A stretch of DNA of 64,000 nt from contig CALYLO010000014.1 in NCBI GenBank assembly GCA_944800085.1, positions 1 to 64,000 of the forward strand, written 5' to 3'. The notes under the pieces were generated by a model, which searched no databases, was not told where the DNA came from, and saw only the letters and a list, made by a program, of their open reading frames with translations. The position numbers and the translations under genes are program-made. Below are positions 50,271-59,187 of the stretch, piece after piece. The DNA comes from Paenibacillus melissococcoides (GTDB taxonomy: Bacteria > Bacillota > Bacilli > Paenibacillales > Paenibacillaceae). Within the stretch, counting starts at the first letter, position 1; each line of letters starts with the position of its first letter.

Positions 50271-51284
50271 TTACTTCCGTGGCGGAGCCGTAGATTCGCG
50301 TACGATCAGCTTGGTCGGCAGCAGCAGCTCGGTGAAGGGCTCCTCCTTATGCTCCATGCGCCAGAAGAGCCGCTCGACGGCTTTGCGGCCGAACAGGTTC
50401 AAATCGACGGCCATCGTAGTCGTCATCGGCGTGGCCAAGCGGGACAACTGCCCGTTATCGAAGCTGCATACCGAGACGTCGTCCGGCACCTGGAACCCTA
50501 GCTGATGGAGCGTGGAATTGACGAGGAACCCGAGTCCGTCGTTCACGCAGAACCAGGCTGTCGGTTGAGCGCTCATCGCTTTCATCGTCTCCATGACATA
50601 ATCGGCCTGTTCAACGGCATCGGTCACGACCCATTCCGGATGGGCTTCTACCCCCATATCGCGCAGGGCAAGCCGGAATCCTTCCAGCCGTTCATAATAG
50701 CTGGGCGAGAAATCGATATTGCCGATATATCCGATGCTGCGGTGCCCCAAATCGCACAGATGCTGAACGGCCTCATAAGCGCTGAAGCGATTGTTCGTTA
50801 AGATGCAGTCGGCATGAATGGCCGGATGATGATGATCAATGAGCACGGTCGGTATTCCGGTGCCGATCACCGCATTCGTAAAGGCTGTGCTCAAGTGGGA
50901 CAGAATCAGAATCCCGTCCACGTCTTGATTCTCCAGGAAAGACGGCAATGCCAGCTCAAGCTCCGATTCCTTGTTGATGGATTGGATGAGCAGGTGTTTG
51001 CCGCGTCTTCTCGTCTCTTGCTCCACACTCAAATAAATTTCCCCGAAAAAGCTTTTCTGCGCGAACGCGAAATCCGAGGCGATCAAGGCGATATTGCCGG
51101 ATGGCTCGGATGCTTTCTTTTTCCGTGCGGAGGGGTAGGTATATCCCATTTGTTTTGCTGTCTCGAGGACAAGCCGGCGCGTCTCTTCGCTTACTCCGTC
51201 CTTGCCCGACAGGGCTTGCGATACGGAGTTTTTGGAAATATGGAGCCGATCCGCAATGTCCTGCATTGTCACTTTTGCTTTCAT
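50271..51284 (-). CDS. LacI-family transcriptional repressor
   Basis: 337 aa; ATG 51284 behind AAAGGAGG on the - strand. N-terminal helix-turn-helix VTMQDIADRLHISKNSVSQALSGKDGVSEETR (residues 5-36) with hinge, then a periplasmic-binding-like sensor (NIALIASDFAFAQKSFFGEIYLSVEQ, DVDGILILSHLS, VLIDHHHPAIHADCILTNNRFSAYEAVQHL, WFCVNDGLGFLVNSTL, VSVCSFDNGQLSRLATPMTT). Divergent from the sugar ABC/mannoside operon, which it very probably represses in the absence of the sugar. Confidence 0.94.
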   Translation of the reverse strand: MKAKVTMQDIADRLHISKNSVSQALSGKDGVSEETRRLVLETAKQMGYTYPSARKKKASEPSGNIALIASDFAFAQKSFFGEIYLSVEQETRRRGKHLLIQSINKESELELALPSFLENQDVDGILILSHLSTAFTNAVIGTGIPTVLIDHHHPAIHADCILTNNRFSAYEAVQHLCDLGHRSIGYIGNIDFSPSYYERLEGFRLALRDMGVEAHPEWVVTDAVEQADYVMETMKAMSAQPTAWFCVNDGLGFLVNSTLHQLGFQVPDDVSVCSFDNGQLSRLATPMTTTMAVDLNLFGRKAVERLFWRMEHKEEPFTELLLPTKLIVRESTAPPRK

Positions 51285-51458
51285 CAGCGATCAACACCTC
51301 CTTTCAAGCTTGCGTGCTTCCGCGGGTATGTTTTGGAATAATAACCAGTTCAATATTGCATACTACCCGAAGCGGAAATCTTCTCCGCTCAGCAATCGGT
51401 TTATATCGTAATTATGCCAGAAAAGATAAGATTACAAAACAACATTACAAAATAATAA

Positions 51459-51466
51459 TAACGTTA
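51459..51466. promoter_or_regulatory. TAACGTTA palindrome, operator candidate 1
   Basis: TAACGTTA with central CG, the usual centre of LacI-family operators, in the 392-bp divergent gap. The wider TAATAACGTTAC also occurs, inverted, at operator 2. Confidence 0.5.
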
Positions 51467-51539
51467 CTAGAGAAAATAGTAAAGGGATTAAATGATTGGC
51501 GAAAAATGTCGAAATATTGGGTTTGCGTGAAAAAACGGA

Positions 51540-51569
51540 TTGACAACCAGCTGACAATTGATTAATAAT
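51540..51569 (+). promoter_or_regulatory. Promoter of the sugar ABC/mannoside operon
   Basis: TTGACA (51540-51545), 18-bp spacer, AATAAT (51564-51569). Transcription would start near 51577, inside the CcpA-like site and 35 bp before operator 2. Confidence 0.6.
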
Positions 51570-51570
51570 G

Positions 51571-51590
51571 TGATTACAAGCGCTTTCAAG
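51571..51590. promoter_or_regulatory. CcpA cre-like site
   Basis: TGATTACAAGCGCTTTCAA; its complement TTGAAAGCGCTTGTAA fits the cre consensus (TGNAANCGNTNNC) apart from one position. Overlap with the likely transcription start suits carbon catabolite repression. Confidence 0.55.
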
Positions 51591-51611
51591 TGCGTTTAGT
51601 CATTTTATTTG

Positions 51612-51619
51612 TAACGTTA
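51612..51619. promoter_or_regulatory. TAACGTTA palindrome, operator candidate 2
   Basis: Second copy of the 8-bp palindrome, 153 bp from the first and 58 bp upstream of the binding-protein start. Two copies at opposite ends of the divergent gap would allow repression of both genes or DNA looping. Confidence 0.5.
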
Positions 51620-51676
51620 TTAATCTACACTGTCATCTTGAGGTTAACTTACGTCATTAGGAGGAGGTCTTTTTCC

Positions 51677-52990
51677 ATGAAAAAGAAACTGTCAATTCTG
51701 CTCATACTCACGATGGTCTTCTCGCTCTTGGCTGCTTGCGCCAAAGGGGAAGCGCCGAATGAGTCGGCAGACGGGGTAACCACCATCGAATTTTGGGCGG
51801 CGCCGAATCCGCCGCAGCAAGCGTACTGGATGGAAATGGCCAAAGCATACGAGGCTGTAAATCCGAATGTCAAAATCAATGTCAGCGCCATTAAGGAATC
51901 GCCGAGCTCGGAAGCGAGCATTCAGGCGGCGATTGCGGGCGGAAGCGCTCCGGCCATCTCGGAAAATATCAACCGCGGATTCGCCGCCCAGCTGGCCAAG
52001 AGCCAGGCGCTCGTTCCGCTTAACACGCTGCCGCAATTCAATGATATCGTATCGGGCCGCAATATGAGCAATACGCTCGAGCCTTGGAAGTTCGCGGACG
52101 GCAATCAATACGTGCTGCCGATCTACTCCAATCCGATGCTGTTCGGCTGGCGCATCGACATCTTGAAGGAACTGGGTTATAACGAGCCGCCGAAGACCTA
52201 CAGCGAAGTGCTGGATGTCGCCAAAAAGCTGAAAGCGAAATATCCGGATAAGTACGTATGGGGCAAGGGCGCCGAACTGGTTGACCCTACGGCGTGGAAG
52301 CGCTGGTTCGACTTCTTCATGCTGTATAATGCGGCATCGGACGGCAACAAATTTATTGACGGCGACCAGTTTATCGGGGACGAGGCAGCCGGCGTGAAGA
52401 TGCTGGAGTTCGTCGACAATCTGCGCAAGGAGAATGCGATTCTGGCGAAGAACGTAACCGATCCGTTCGAGTCGGGCACCTGCATCTTCACGGATCTTGG
52501 ACCGTGGACGTTCAACTACTGGGCCGAGAAATTCCCGGAAATGAAATTCAACGAGACGTACACGCTTGCGCTTCCTCCGGTGCCGGACGGAATGAACCCG
52601 GCCGAAGCGAAGACGTTCTCCGACGCGAAGGGTCTGGTTATCTTCTCCAGCGTGCCGAAGGAACAGCAGGAGGCGGCAGCCGAGTTCATCAAATGGGTGT
52701 ACTCCGATGCGAAGAACGATGCGGCCTGGTTCGAGAAGACGAACTTGCCTCCGGCGCGCGACGATTTGGCCGAGCTGCCTGAATTCAAGGCTATCATGGA
52801 AAAATCGCCTGAGCTTGAATTGTTCGCGAAGTCCGTTCCGCTCGGAATTCCGGCGATTGACAATGCCCGTTACAACGAACTGCAAACGCTGATCGGCCAA
52901 GAGGCGTTCAACAAAGTGGTCATGGGCGAAATCGATCCGAAGACGGCCTGGGACAACATGAAGAAGGCGATTGAAGGGGAACTTCAATAA
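51677..52990 (+). CDS. Sugar ABC transporter substrate-binding lipoprotein
   Basis: 437 aa; ATG 51677 behind AGGAGGAGG. Lipobox LLAAC with Cys21. Family 1 binding protein: VTTIEFWAAPNPPQQAYWMEMAKAYEAVNPNVKINV, ISENINRGFAAQLAKSQALVPLNTLPQF, YVLPIYSNPMLFGWRIDILKELGYNEPPKTYSEVLDVAKKLK, TDLGPWTFNYWAEKFPEM. First gene of the operon; its stop overlaps the first permease start. It should deliver an oligosaccharide, by context a mannoside, to the two following permeases. Confidence 0.93.
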   Translation: MKKKLSILLILTMVFSLLAACAKGEAPNESADGVTTIEFWAAPNPPQQAYWMEMAKAYEAVNPNVKINVSAIKESPSSEASIQAAIAGGSAPAISENINRGFAAQLAKSQALVPLNTLPQFNDIVSGRNMSNTLEPWKFADGNQYVLPIYSNPMLFGWRIDILKELGYNEPPKTYSEVLDVAKKLKAKYPDKYVWGKGAELVDPTAWKRWFDFFMLYNAASDGNKFIDGDQFIGDEAAGVKMLEFVDNLRKENAILAKNVTDPFESGTCIFTDLGPWTFNYWAEKFPEMKFNETYTLALPPVPDGMNPAEAKTFSDAKGLVIFSSVPKEQQEAAAEFIKWVYSDAKNDAAWFEKTNLPPARDDLAELPEFKAIMEKSPELELFAKSVPLGIPAIDNARYNELQTLIGQEAFNKVVMGEIDPKTAWDNMKKAIEGELQ

Positions 52991-53871
52991 TGATAAATAA
53001 GAACAACAATCGGTTGGGCTGGTTATTCACCAGTCCCTACCTGATTTATTCGCTTATTTTCTTTTTGGGTCCGCTTATTTGGTCTTTCTTTCTCGCATTC
53101 ACGAACTGGGACTTAATCGCACCGACTTATGACATCGTAGGGCTGAATAACTTCATGAAGGCTCTGTCTTCGCCAGGCGTGCAGTCGGCCTTCTGGGTGA
53201 CCTACAAGTTCATGCTGGTATTCGTGCCGCTCGTTACCATTATGTCGCTCGGCGTCGCCGTGCTGGTGCAGGGGCTTCCGAAATTCCGCAGCTTGTATCT
53301 CATCGGGTTTTTCCTCCCGTATCTGTCGTCCGGCGTCGTGGCATCGCTTATCGTGAAGGGCTTCCTGTCCTTCAACAGCCCGGTGAACGTCTTCCTGCGC
53401 GATACGTTCGGGCTGGATATCAACTGGCTCGGAACACCGCTGTCGGCGCTGTGCATCGTGGCGCTGATCATTGCCTGGAAATTTACCGGCTACTATGCGC
53501 TTATTTTGACGTCCGGTCTGGAGAGCATTGACAAGGAAGTATATGAGGCGGCGGCCATCGACGGCGTAACCGATCGCCAGCGCTTCTGGAAGATCACGCT
53601 TCCGCTGCTGTACCCTGCGTTGTATACGACGCTCATCCTGTCCTTCGGCGTCACCTTCGGCATCTTTACGGAGGTATACCAATTGACGGGCGGAGGGCCG
53701 AATTTCGCCACGAACACGTGGCAGATGGAGATTTACAACCAGGCGTTCAAAAACCTCCAGGCAGGGTATGCTTCCGCTATAGCGATCTTGGCATCCGTGG
53801 TCACGTTCATTTCCATCTTCATCATCAAAAAATTGCTGGAAACGTGGGGTAAGCGAAATGGTTGGGTCTAA
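52990..53871 (+). CDS. Sugar ABC permease, MalF/UgpA type
   Basis: 293 aa with six predicted membrane spans (first LIYSLIFFLGPLIWSFFLAF). The cytoplasmic coupling loop EAAAIDGVTDRQRFWKITLPLL (EAA motif, residues about 187-208) contacts the ATPase. It overlaps the next permease by 14 nt. No ATPase gene is in the operon, so a shared MsmX-type ATPase encoded elsewhere must power it. Confidence 0.94.
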   Translation: MINKNNNRLGWLFTSPYLIYSLIFFLGPLIWSFFLAFTNWDLIAPTYDIVGLNNFMKALSSPGVQSAFWVTYKFMLVFVPLVTIMSLGVAVLVQGLPKFRSLYLIGFFLPYLSSGVVASLIVKGFLSFNSPVNVFLRDTFGLDINWLGTPLSALCIVALIIAWKFTGYYALILTSGLESIDKEVYEAAAIDGVTDRQRFWKITLPLLYPALYTTLILSFGVTFGIFTEVYQLTGGGPNFATNTWQMEIYNQAFKNLQAGYASAIAILASVVTFISIFIIKKLLETWGKRNGWV

Positions 53872-54697
53872 GCAAAACAACAAGGTCCGTTTGACGGTCC
53901 GGTATATCGTTGCGACGCTCCTGCTTCTGGTTATGGTCTACCCGTATTTGTACATGGTATTGAACTCGTTCGCCGACTGGTCGGAGGTCGACCGCAAGCT
54001 CGTTCCGGCAAGCTTCTCCCTGAAATCATACGAGTGGCTCTTCACCGGGGGCGAGGCGGGGATCCCGCGTCCGTGGCTGAATGCGTTCCTGAACAGCATT
54101 GTCGTCTCGGTCGTGTCGACGGCGCTGATGATGCTCTTTGGCGTCATGGTCGCTTACGCCTTGTCGAAGCTGAACTTCAAGGGGCGGGACACGGTGAACA
54201 ACTTCGTCCTGTTCCATATGTTTTTTCCGGCGATCATTCTGCTCATCCCGAACTTCCTCGTGATTCAGAAGATCGGCTTGTACGATACGTACTGGGCCAT
54301 GATTATTCCGAAGGCCGTCAGTCTGTGGGCGATCTTTATGTATACGAACTTTTTCAAGGCGATCCCGACGGTGTTCATCGAGGCGGCGAAGCTGGACGGG
54401 GCGTCGGACTTCAAAATTTTGTACCGCATCATGATGCCGATGTCGCGCTCGATTACGGCGGTTATTTTCCTGTTCCTGCTGATGGAGCGGTGGACGGAGC
54501 TGCTGTGGGACATGATCGTCGTGCGCAGCGACAATATGCTGACGCTGAACGTGCTCTTGTCGCAAATGTTCGGGCCTTACGGCGGCTATCCGGGTCCGCT
54601 GTACGCGGCATCGGTGCTGTTAACGCTGCCGATTATTATCATGTTCCTGGTATTCGGCAAAAAGTTCAAGGAAGGCATGCAATTCAGCCTGAAGTAA
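53858..54697 (+). CDS. Sugar ABC permease, MalG/UgpE type
   Basis: 279 aa, six spans (TVRYIVATLLLLVMVYPYLYMVLNSF first). EAA loop EAAKLDGASDFKILYRIMMPM (about residues 169-189). The C-terminus FGKKFKEGMQFSLK ends in the usual short tail. Partner of the preceding MalF-type subunit. Confidence 0.94.
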   Translation: MVGSKQNNKVRLTVRYIVATLLLLVMVYPYLYMVLNSFADWSEVDRKLVPASFSLKSYEWLFTGGEAGIPRPWLNAFLNSIVVSVVSTALMMLFGVMVAYALSKLNFKGRDTVNNFVLFHMFFPAIILLIPNFLVIQKIGLYDTYWAMIIPKAVSLWAIFMYTNFFKAIPTVFIEAAKLDGASDFKILYRIMMPMSRSITAVIFLFLLMERWTELLWDMIVVRSDNMLTLNVLLSQMFGPYGGYPGPLYAASVLLTLPIIIMFLVFGKKFKEGMQFSLK

Positions 54698-54732
54698 GGA
54701 GATTGCCAGCATAAGCAATGGGAGTGGAGAGA

Positions 54733-56397
54733 ATGGAAGCACCGTGGTGGAAATCGGCCGTTTTCTATGAAATCTATATGCCGAGCTTCTGCGACGGCAA
54801 TGGCGACGGCATCGGCGACTTCGCCGGCATGGCGTCGAAGCTGGATGAGCTGGCCGAGCTGGGCGTGAACGGCATCTGGCTGACGCCGTTCTATCCGTCG
54901 CCCAAGGTGGATAACGGCTACGATATCGCCGACTATACCGCCATCGATCCCGTTTACGGCACGATGGAAGATTTCGAAGCGTTCCTACGCGAAGCGCATG
55001 CCCGCGATATCCGGGTTATCGCCGATCTCGTGCTGAACCATACGTCGTCGGAGCATCCGTGGTTCCGGGAATCCCGGTCGTCGCGCTCGAATCCGAAGCG
55101 CGACTGGTACATCTGGAAGGACCCGGTGAACGGCGGGCCACCGAACAATTGGGAATCCTTCTTCGGCGGTCCGGCTTGGGAATTCGATGAAGCGACCCGA
55201 CAATATTACTATCACGCGTTCGCGAAGGAGCAGGTCGACTTGAACTGGACCAACCCCGAAGTCCGCGCCGCGATGAAGGGCGTTATGGACTTCTGGCTGG
55301 ATCGGGGGATTGACGGCTTCCGGCTCGATGTCATCAATTTTTTGAAAGTATCCGGGACATTCCCCGACAACCCGTACGATGCGGAGACGGGCGAGCAGCA
55401 GCATGTGCATGACAAGGATCAGGAAGGCATCCTGGACGCCATCGCGGAGCTGTCCGCCCACGCGCATGCACGGAAGGGGACGTTCATGGTCGGCGAGGTC
55501 GGCTCCGAGGATATGGACGTGCTGCGCCGCTACAGCGGGACGGGCTTGCTGGACGTCGTGTTCAACTTCAATCTCGGCAGCCAGGAGACGTTCTCGCTCG
55601 AACGCCTCTATGGCGAATTGAAGAAGATGGAGGCGGCGCATGCTCCCGGCCAGCTTCCGACGCTGTTCTTCAGCAGTCACGACATGCCGCGCCATATTTC
55701 CCGGTTCGGGGAAGGCGATCCCGTGCTGGAGGAGCGGCGGGCGAAGCTGATCTCCGCGCTGACGCTCACCGCGAAGGGCGTGCCATTCCTGTATTACGGC
55801 GAAGAGATTGGCATGCGCGACTTCGTGGCGGAGACGATCGAAGAGATGCGCGACGTGCAGGGGCTGACGGCTTACCGGCTCGCGCTGGCGGAAGGCTTGG
55901 ATCCGGAGGAGGCGTTGGAGAAGGCCTTGGCGAAGAGCCGGGACAAATCGCGGACGCCGATGCAGTGGACGGACGAGACCTATGGCGGCTTCTCGGATGC
56001 GGCCCCGTGGATCGGCATGGGCCCGCGGCATGACGTGCTGAATGTGCGGACGCAGCGGCGGGATCCGGATTCGATCTATCAATTCTACCGACAGCTTATC
56101 GCGCTCCGGCACCGGCATCCGTCGCTGCACGGCGGCGATTATGGGCGGCTGGAACGCCAGGGGGAAGTGCTCCTCTACGTGAAGCGGGCCGCCGGGGAAG
56201 AGGCGCTGGTGGCGCTGAACTTCGGGACGGAGCCGTTCGCACTGCCTGTCGGAAGACTGCTGTCGGGGCCGTTCCGCTTCGTCTTGTCCAGCCGCCGGGA
56301 GACGGACGGCGCCCATGAACCGTTCCTCCTGGGTCCGCAGGAAGCGGCCATTTGGATCAGCGAGAACTCATCAGTGAAGGAGACGTGCCATACATGA
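54733..56397 (+). CDS. GH13 alpha-glycosidase (oligo-1,6-glucosidase-like)
   Basis: 554 aa. ATG 54733 has GGAGTGGAGAGA upstream; ATG 54718 is 15 nt from AAGGAG and less likely. (beta/alpha)8 motifs: region I DLVLNHTS, II GIDGFRLDVI (nucleophile Asp), III FMVGEVG (acid/base Glu), IV FFSSHDMPR (transition-state Asp). WWKSAVFYEIYMPSFCDGNGDGIGDFAG with the DGNGDGIGD calcium loop is the family start. Region IV has SHD rather than the more usual NHD. Its natural substrate may be an alpha-linked glucose or sucrose-like part of the imported sugar; intracellular, as no signal is seen. Confidence 0.9.
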   Translation: MEAPWWKSAVFYEIYMPSFCDGNGDGIGDFAGMASKLDELAELGVNGIWLTPFYPSPKVDNGYDIADYTAIDPVYGTMEDFEAFLREAHARDIRVIADLVLNHTSSEHPWFRESRSSRSNPKRDWYIWKDPVNGGPPNNWESFFGGPAWEFDEATRQYYYHAFAKEQVDLNWTNPEVRAAMKGVMDFWLDRGIDGFRLDVINFLKVSGTFPDNPYDAETGEQQHVHDKDQEGILDAIAELSAHAHARKGTFMVGEVGSEDMDVLRRYSGTGLLDVVFNFNLGSQETFSLERLYGELKKMEAAHAPGQLPTLFFSSHDMPRHISRFGEGDPVLEERRAKLISALTLTAKGVPFLYYGEEIGMRDFVAETIEEMRDVQGLTAYRLALAEGLDPEEALEKALAKSRDKSRTPMQWTDETYGGFSDAAPWIGMGPRHDVLNVRTQRRDPDSIYQFYRQLIALRHRHPSLHGGDYGRLERQGEVLLYVKRAAGEEALVALNFGTEPFALPVGRLLSGPFRFVLSSRRETDGAHEPFLLGPQEAAIWISENSSVKETCHT

Positions 56398-57341
56398 CAG
56401 GGAACCAAGGCAGCGCAATCCCATGCGCGGCACTGCTGAAGCAATACATGACGCGCAGCCCGTTGGCGGCGAACGCGGAGAAGTTGAAGTTTACCGGCGT
56501 CGGCAGCAAGGATGTATACAATATTACCGCTCCGTTCGAAGACGAGGGGGAGCCGGTCATCGCCGGACGCGTCGAATCGCGTGACAGCGAGCATTCCGAG
56601 GTCCATTTCTTCGTCGAACGGAACGGGGAATGGGCGCCGCGGGAAGGCGCGCCGACATTCGAGCTGCAGGACCCGTTCCAGACCCGGATCGGAGGCGAGC
56701 TCGTGCTTGGCGGCGTGCAGATTTATCCGCACCCGACGCAGGCGAACGCGCTGATGTGGCGCACGGTGTTCTACAAAGGGAAGAGCATCGCCGATCTGAA
56801 GCCGTTCTTCACCGGCCCGGACGGCATGAAGGATCTGCGGCTGGTCGAGCTTCTGGACGGAAGCATCGGCGTCTTTACCCGCCCGCAGGGAGAGAAGGGC
56901 GGCCGCGGCAAAATCGGATTTACCCGCGTGGAGCGGTTGGAGGATTTATCGATTGAGCTGATTGACAACGCTCCGCTCTTGGAAGGGCAATTCATCGACG
57001 AGGAATGGGGAGGCGCGAACGAAGCGCATCTGCTGAGCAACGGCCGCATCGGCGTGCTGGGACATATCGCGTGCTTCGATGAACAAGGCGACCGCCATTA
57101 TTATCCGATGGCGTTCGCGCTCGATCCGGCCACCGGCGAGCATACCGCCATCGAGCTCATCGCCGTGCGGGATCGCTTCCTGCCGGGCGCAGCGAAGCGT
57201 TCCGATCTCGTGGATGTCGTATTCAGCGGCGGCCTCGTGCGCAATGATGACGGGACGGCGGTCCTGTATGCAGGCATAAGCGATGCAGAGGCGCATCGCC
57301 TGACGATTGCCGATCCGTTCCTGAAGTTCGAACAGGCATAA
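56394..57341 (+). CDS. DUF1861 protein, GT108/mannoside-phosphorylase-like
   Basis: 315 aa; ATG 56394 overlaps the GH13 stop (ATGA) and has GAAGGAG upstream. A five-bladed-propeller-like pattern: GVGSKDVYNITAPFEDEGEPVIAGRVESRDSEHSEVHFFVE, GGVQIYPHPTQANALMWRTVFYKG, GRGKIGFTRVERL, WGGANEAHLLSNGRIGVLGHIACFDEQGDRHYYPMAFALDP, DLVDVVFSGGLVRNDDGTAVLYAGISD. This matches DUF1861, a family of bacteria and Leishmania. From memory, the Leishmania members are the GT108 beta-1,2-mannosyltransferase/phosphorylases of mannogen turnover. Its neighbour GH130 supports a mannoside role. Confidence 0.82.
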   Translation: MTGNQGSAIPCAALLKQYMTRSPLAANAEKLKFTGVGSKDVYNITAPFEDEGEPVIAGRVESRDSEHSEVHFFVERNGEWAPREGAPTFELQDPFQTRIGGELVLGGVQIYPHPTQANALMWRTVFYKGKSIADLKPFFTGPDGMKDLRLVELLDGSIGVFTRPQGEKGGRGKIGFTRVERLEDLSIELIDNAPLLEGQFIDEEWGGANEAHLLSNGRIGVLGHIACFDEQGDRHYYPMAFALDPATGEHTAIELIAVRDRFLPGAAKRSDLVDVVFSGGLVRNDDGTAVLYAGISDAEAHRLTIADPFLKFEQA

Positions 57342-57535
57342 TCGCAGATATTATTTTACAGCTTAAGTCCAGCGGTATGATGTCAAGTCCCTGATTGATG
57401 AGAATTGGAAAATTTCCTTGGCGTGCAGCAGGATCAATCCCAAAAAAGGCATCACCAAACTAGACCCAGTCGAAAATTAAGTAAAATACCATAATTTAAC
57501 TGGGAATTAGAGAAGAAAATTCATGAGCCAAGGCA

Positions 57536-58780
57536 TTATTGCTCTGTCGGCTTCACCTTCCTTCTGGGCGTATAGAGTTGGTCGTTGCGTAGCAGCACAT
57601 CGACCAGACGCACAAGTTTTCTTGCCGTTAAGACGAGGGCACGTTTGTGTTGATGCTTAGGGACATCATTGAATTTCTTCCGGTAGTACTCCCCGAATTC
57701 CGGGTCGCGGTTTTTTACCGAGTTGGCAGCTTCAACAAGGTAGTAGCGAAGGAATCGGTTGCCGGAACGAATGCGCTTTGTATCTTCCGCCTCGAAGGAG
57801 CCGGATTGGTGCTTGCGCCACGTCAGACCCGCATACTTGGCCAAGGCGGCTTGATCCGTGAAGCGGTCGATGTCGCCGATCTCGGCCAGGATGCCTGCGG
57901 CATAGACCCGATCAATGCCCGGAATGGAACGGAGGCACTGGCTGCTGGAAATGCCGTCTAAAATGCGCTCAATCGCCTTGTCGAGCTCTTTAAGCTGACT
58001 CTGGATGCTCCGGATCGACTGAATTGAGGTGCCCAGCACCAAATCAATGGAATCCTCGACAACCTTCGAGAGACGGTACGAGGCCCGAGCCGCCTTTTGA
58101 ATACAGCGGGCGACGTGTTCGGGATCGGGGAAACGATTTCTCCCCTTGTCCTTGAGATAGTCAGCCAAACGGGCGACATCCATATTCGCCATCTCATCCA
58201 GACTATACTTTTCCGAGAGCATTTCCATGATGGCATGGCCGAACACGGAACTGTCCACCTCCGCGCGAAAAGCATTGCACTTGTAGAACAGATTTTGCAA
58301 AAAGTATTGCTTCTCGCGGGTAAGGTTGTGTACGAGATGGAATCGCATGCGAGTGAGCCGCTGCAAGGCGATGTACTGTTCCTGCATCACGATAGTCGTC
58401 GTGAGTCTGCCAAAACGCAGGCGGTCTGCAATGATCCAGGCATCGATGCGATCGGTTTTGTCCAGGTCGGCATAAGCGTCTTTGAATTTGTTAATCAGCT
58501 TCGGATTAATGGTGAACACCTTGGCATTCAATTGTTGAAGGGCCTCATCTTCATGCAAGTACATGGCTGGATGCCAGCTGTAGACGGATGTGGCTTCAAG
58601 CCCGATATGAACCTCAGAGCAGGCTGTCTTGACCGCAGCAGAAATGATGCGATCCCGCAAGTAAGAGGCGCCGTGCAGATTGTTGGTGGTCTTGAAGGTC
58701 TCCAGGGTGTCGCCATCCGATTTCATCAAACAGGCTTCCAGTTCTTCGGAACTGACGTCAATACCGACAAAAAGCTTCAA
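57536..58780 (-). CDS. IS110-family (DEDD) transposase
   Basis: 414 aa from TTG 58780 with GGAGG 8 nt upstream. RuvC-like domain with GIDVSS (Asp8), HIGLEATSVYSW (Glu) and DLDKTDRIDAWIIADRLRFGR (Asp, Asp). C-terminal Tnp20 domain LRSIPGIDRVYAAGILAEIGDIDRFTDQAALAKYAGLTWRKHQSGSFEAEDTKRI, with the catalytic Ser in the SGSF segment. Uninterrupted, so probably active. Family members recombine DNA under guidance of a structured non-coding RNA. Confidence 0.94.
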   Translation of the reverse strand: MKLFVGIDVSSEELEACLMKSDGDTLETFKTTNNLHGASYLRDRIISAAVKTACSEVHIGLEATSVYSWHPAMYLHEDEALQQLNAKVFTINPKLINKFKDAYADLDKTDRIDAWIIADRLRFGRLTTTIVMQEQYIALQRLTRMRFHLVHNLTREKQYFLQNLFYKCNAFRAEVDSSVFGHAIMEMLSEKYSLDEMANMDVARLADYLKDKGRNRFPDPEHVARCIQKAARASYRLSKVVEDSIDLVLGTSIQSIRSIQSQLKELDKAIERILDGISSSQCLRSIPGIDRVYAAGILAEIGDIDRFTDQAALAKYAGLTWRKHQSGSFEAEDTKRIRSGNRFLRYYLVEAANSVKNRDPEFGEYYRKKFNDVPKHQHKRALVLTARKLVRLVDVLLRNDQLYTPRRKVKPTEQ

Positions 58781-59035
58781 GAGAATTCCTCCTTTCTATA
58801 AGGGATTCAGGGAACGGACTCTCCGGACTGTCTCCGGCGCACTCGCCGATCAATCACCCTCGCATATGAGAACACGCTTCGGTTCATGAGCTGCCCCGAC
58901 GCTGCTACAGTCGGGCATGAGTTGCCGAAGGGAACAGCCAGCGGGTAAGAAGTGCAAGCGAGTACCGGAGAAACAGACTTAAAAAGTAGATTGGACTACA
59001 GGAGGGAGACGAATTTCCCCGAATGGAACCCTAAG
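58781..59035 (-). ncRNA. Candidate IS110 bridge RNA region
   Basis: The 255 bp just 5' of the transposase (the usual place of the bridge RNA in IS110-group elements) have no coding frame but form a long interrupted hairpin. Arms CTTCGG (58877-58882) and CCGAAG (58925-58930) enclose CATGA, GCCCCGAC/GTCGGGC and an internal loop GCTGCTACA. A stem with internal loops is what bridge RNAs use to pair with donor and target. The exact ends of the RNA are not determined. Confidence 0.5.
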
Positions 59036-59187
59036 TTCCATTGTCCAGAGACATTCCGGAAAGTCCAGTCCCCATATTAATTTTCAATGTGCAAGCTGGA
59101 AATTTTGAAGGCATTCTATGTTCCTATAAAGGACTGGAAAAAGACTCAAAACTGCCTTCAGGAAATACTATACGAGGAGTTTACAGC

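Larger units (their letters stand above)
57536..59040. mobile_element. IS110-family insertion sequence splitting the operon
   Basis: One transposase on the - strand plus a 250-bp non-coding end on its 5' side (58781-59040). As usual for IS110 there are no clear terminal inverted repeats or target duplication, so exact limits are uncertain; the left edge may reach back to about 57400. It separates DUF1861 from GH130, genes that should be co-transcribed. Confidence 0.7.

Noticed and set aside
50271..51565. Several + strand frames (e.g. 50505-50801, 50814-51341) opposite the LacI gene
   Set aside because: The - strand frame is an unmistakable LacI repressor; the opposite frames have no family features.
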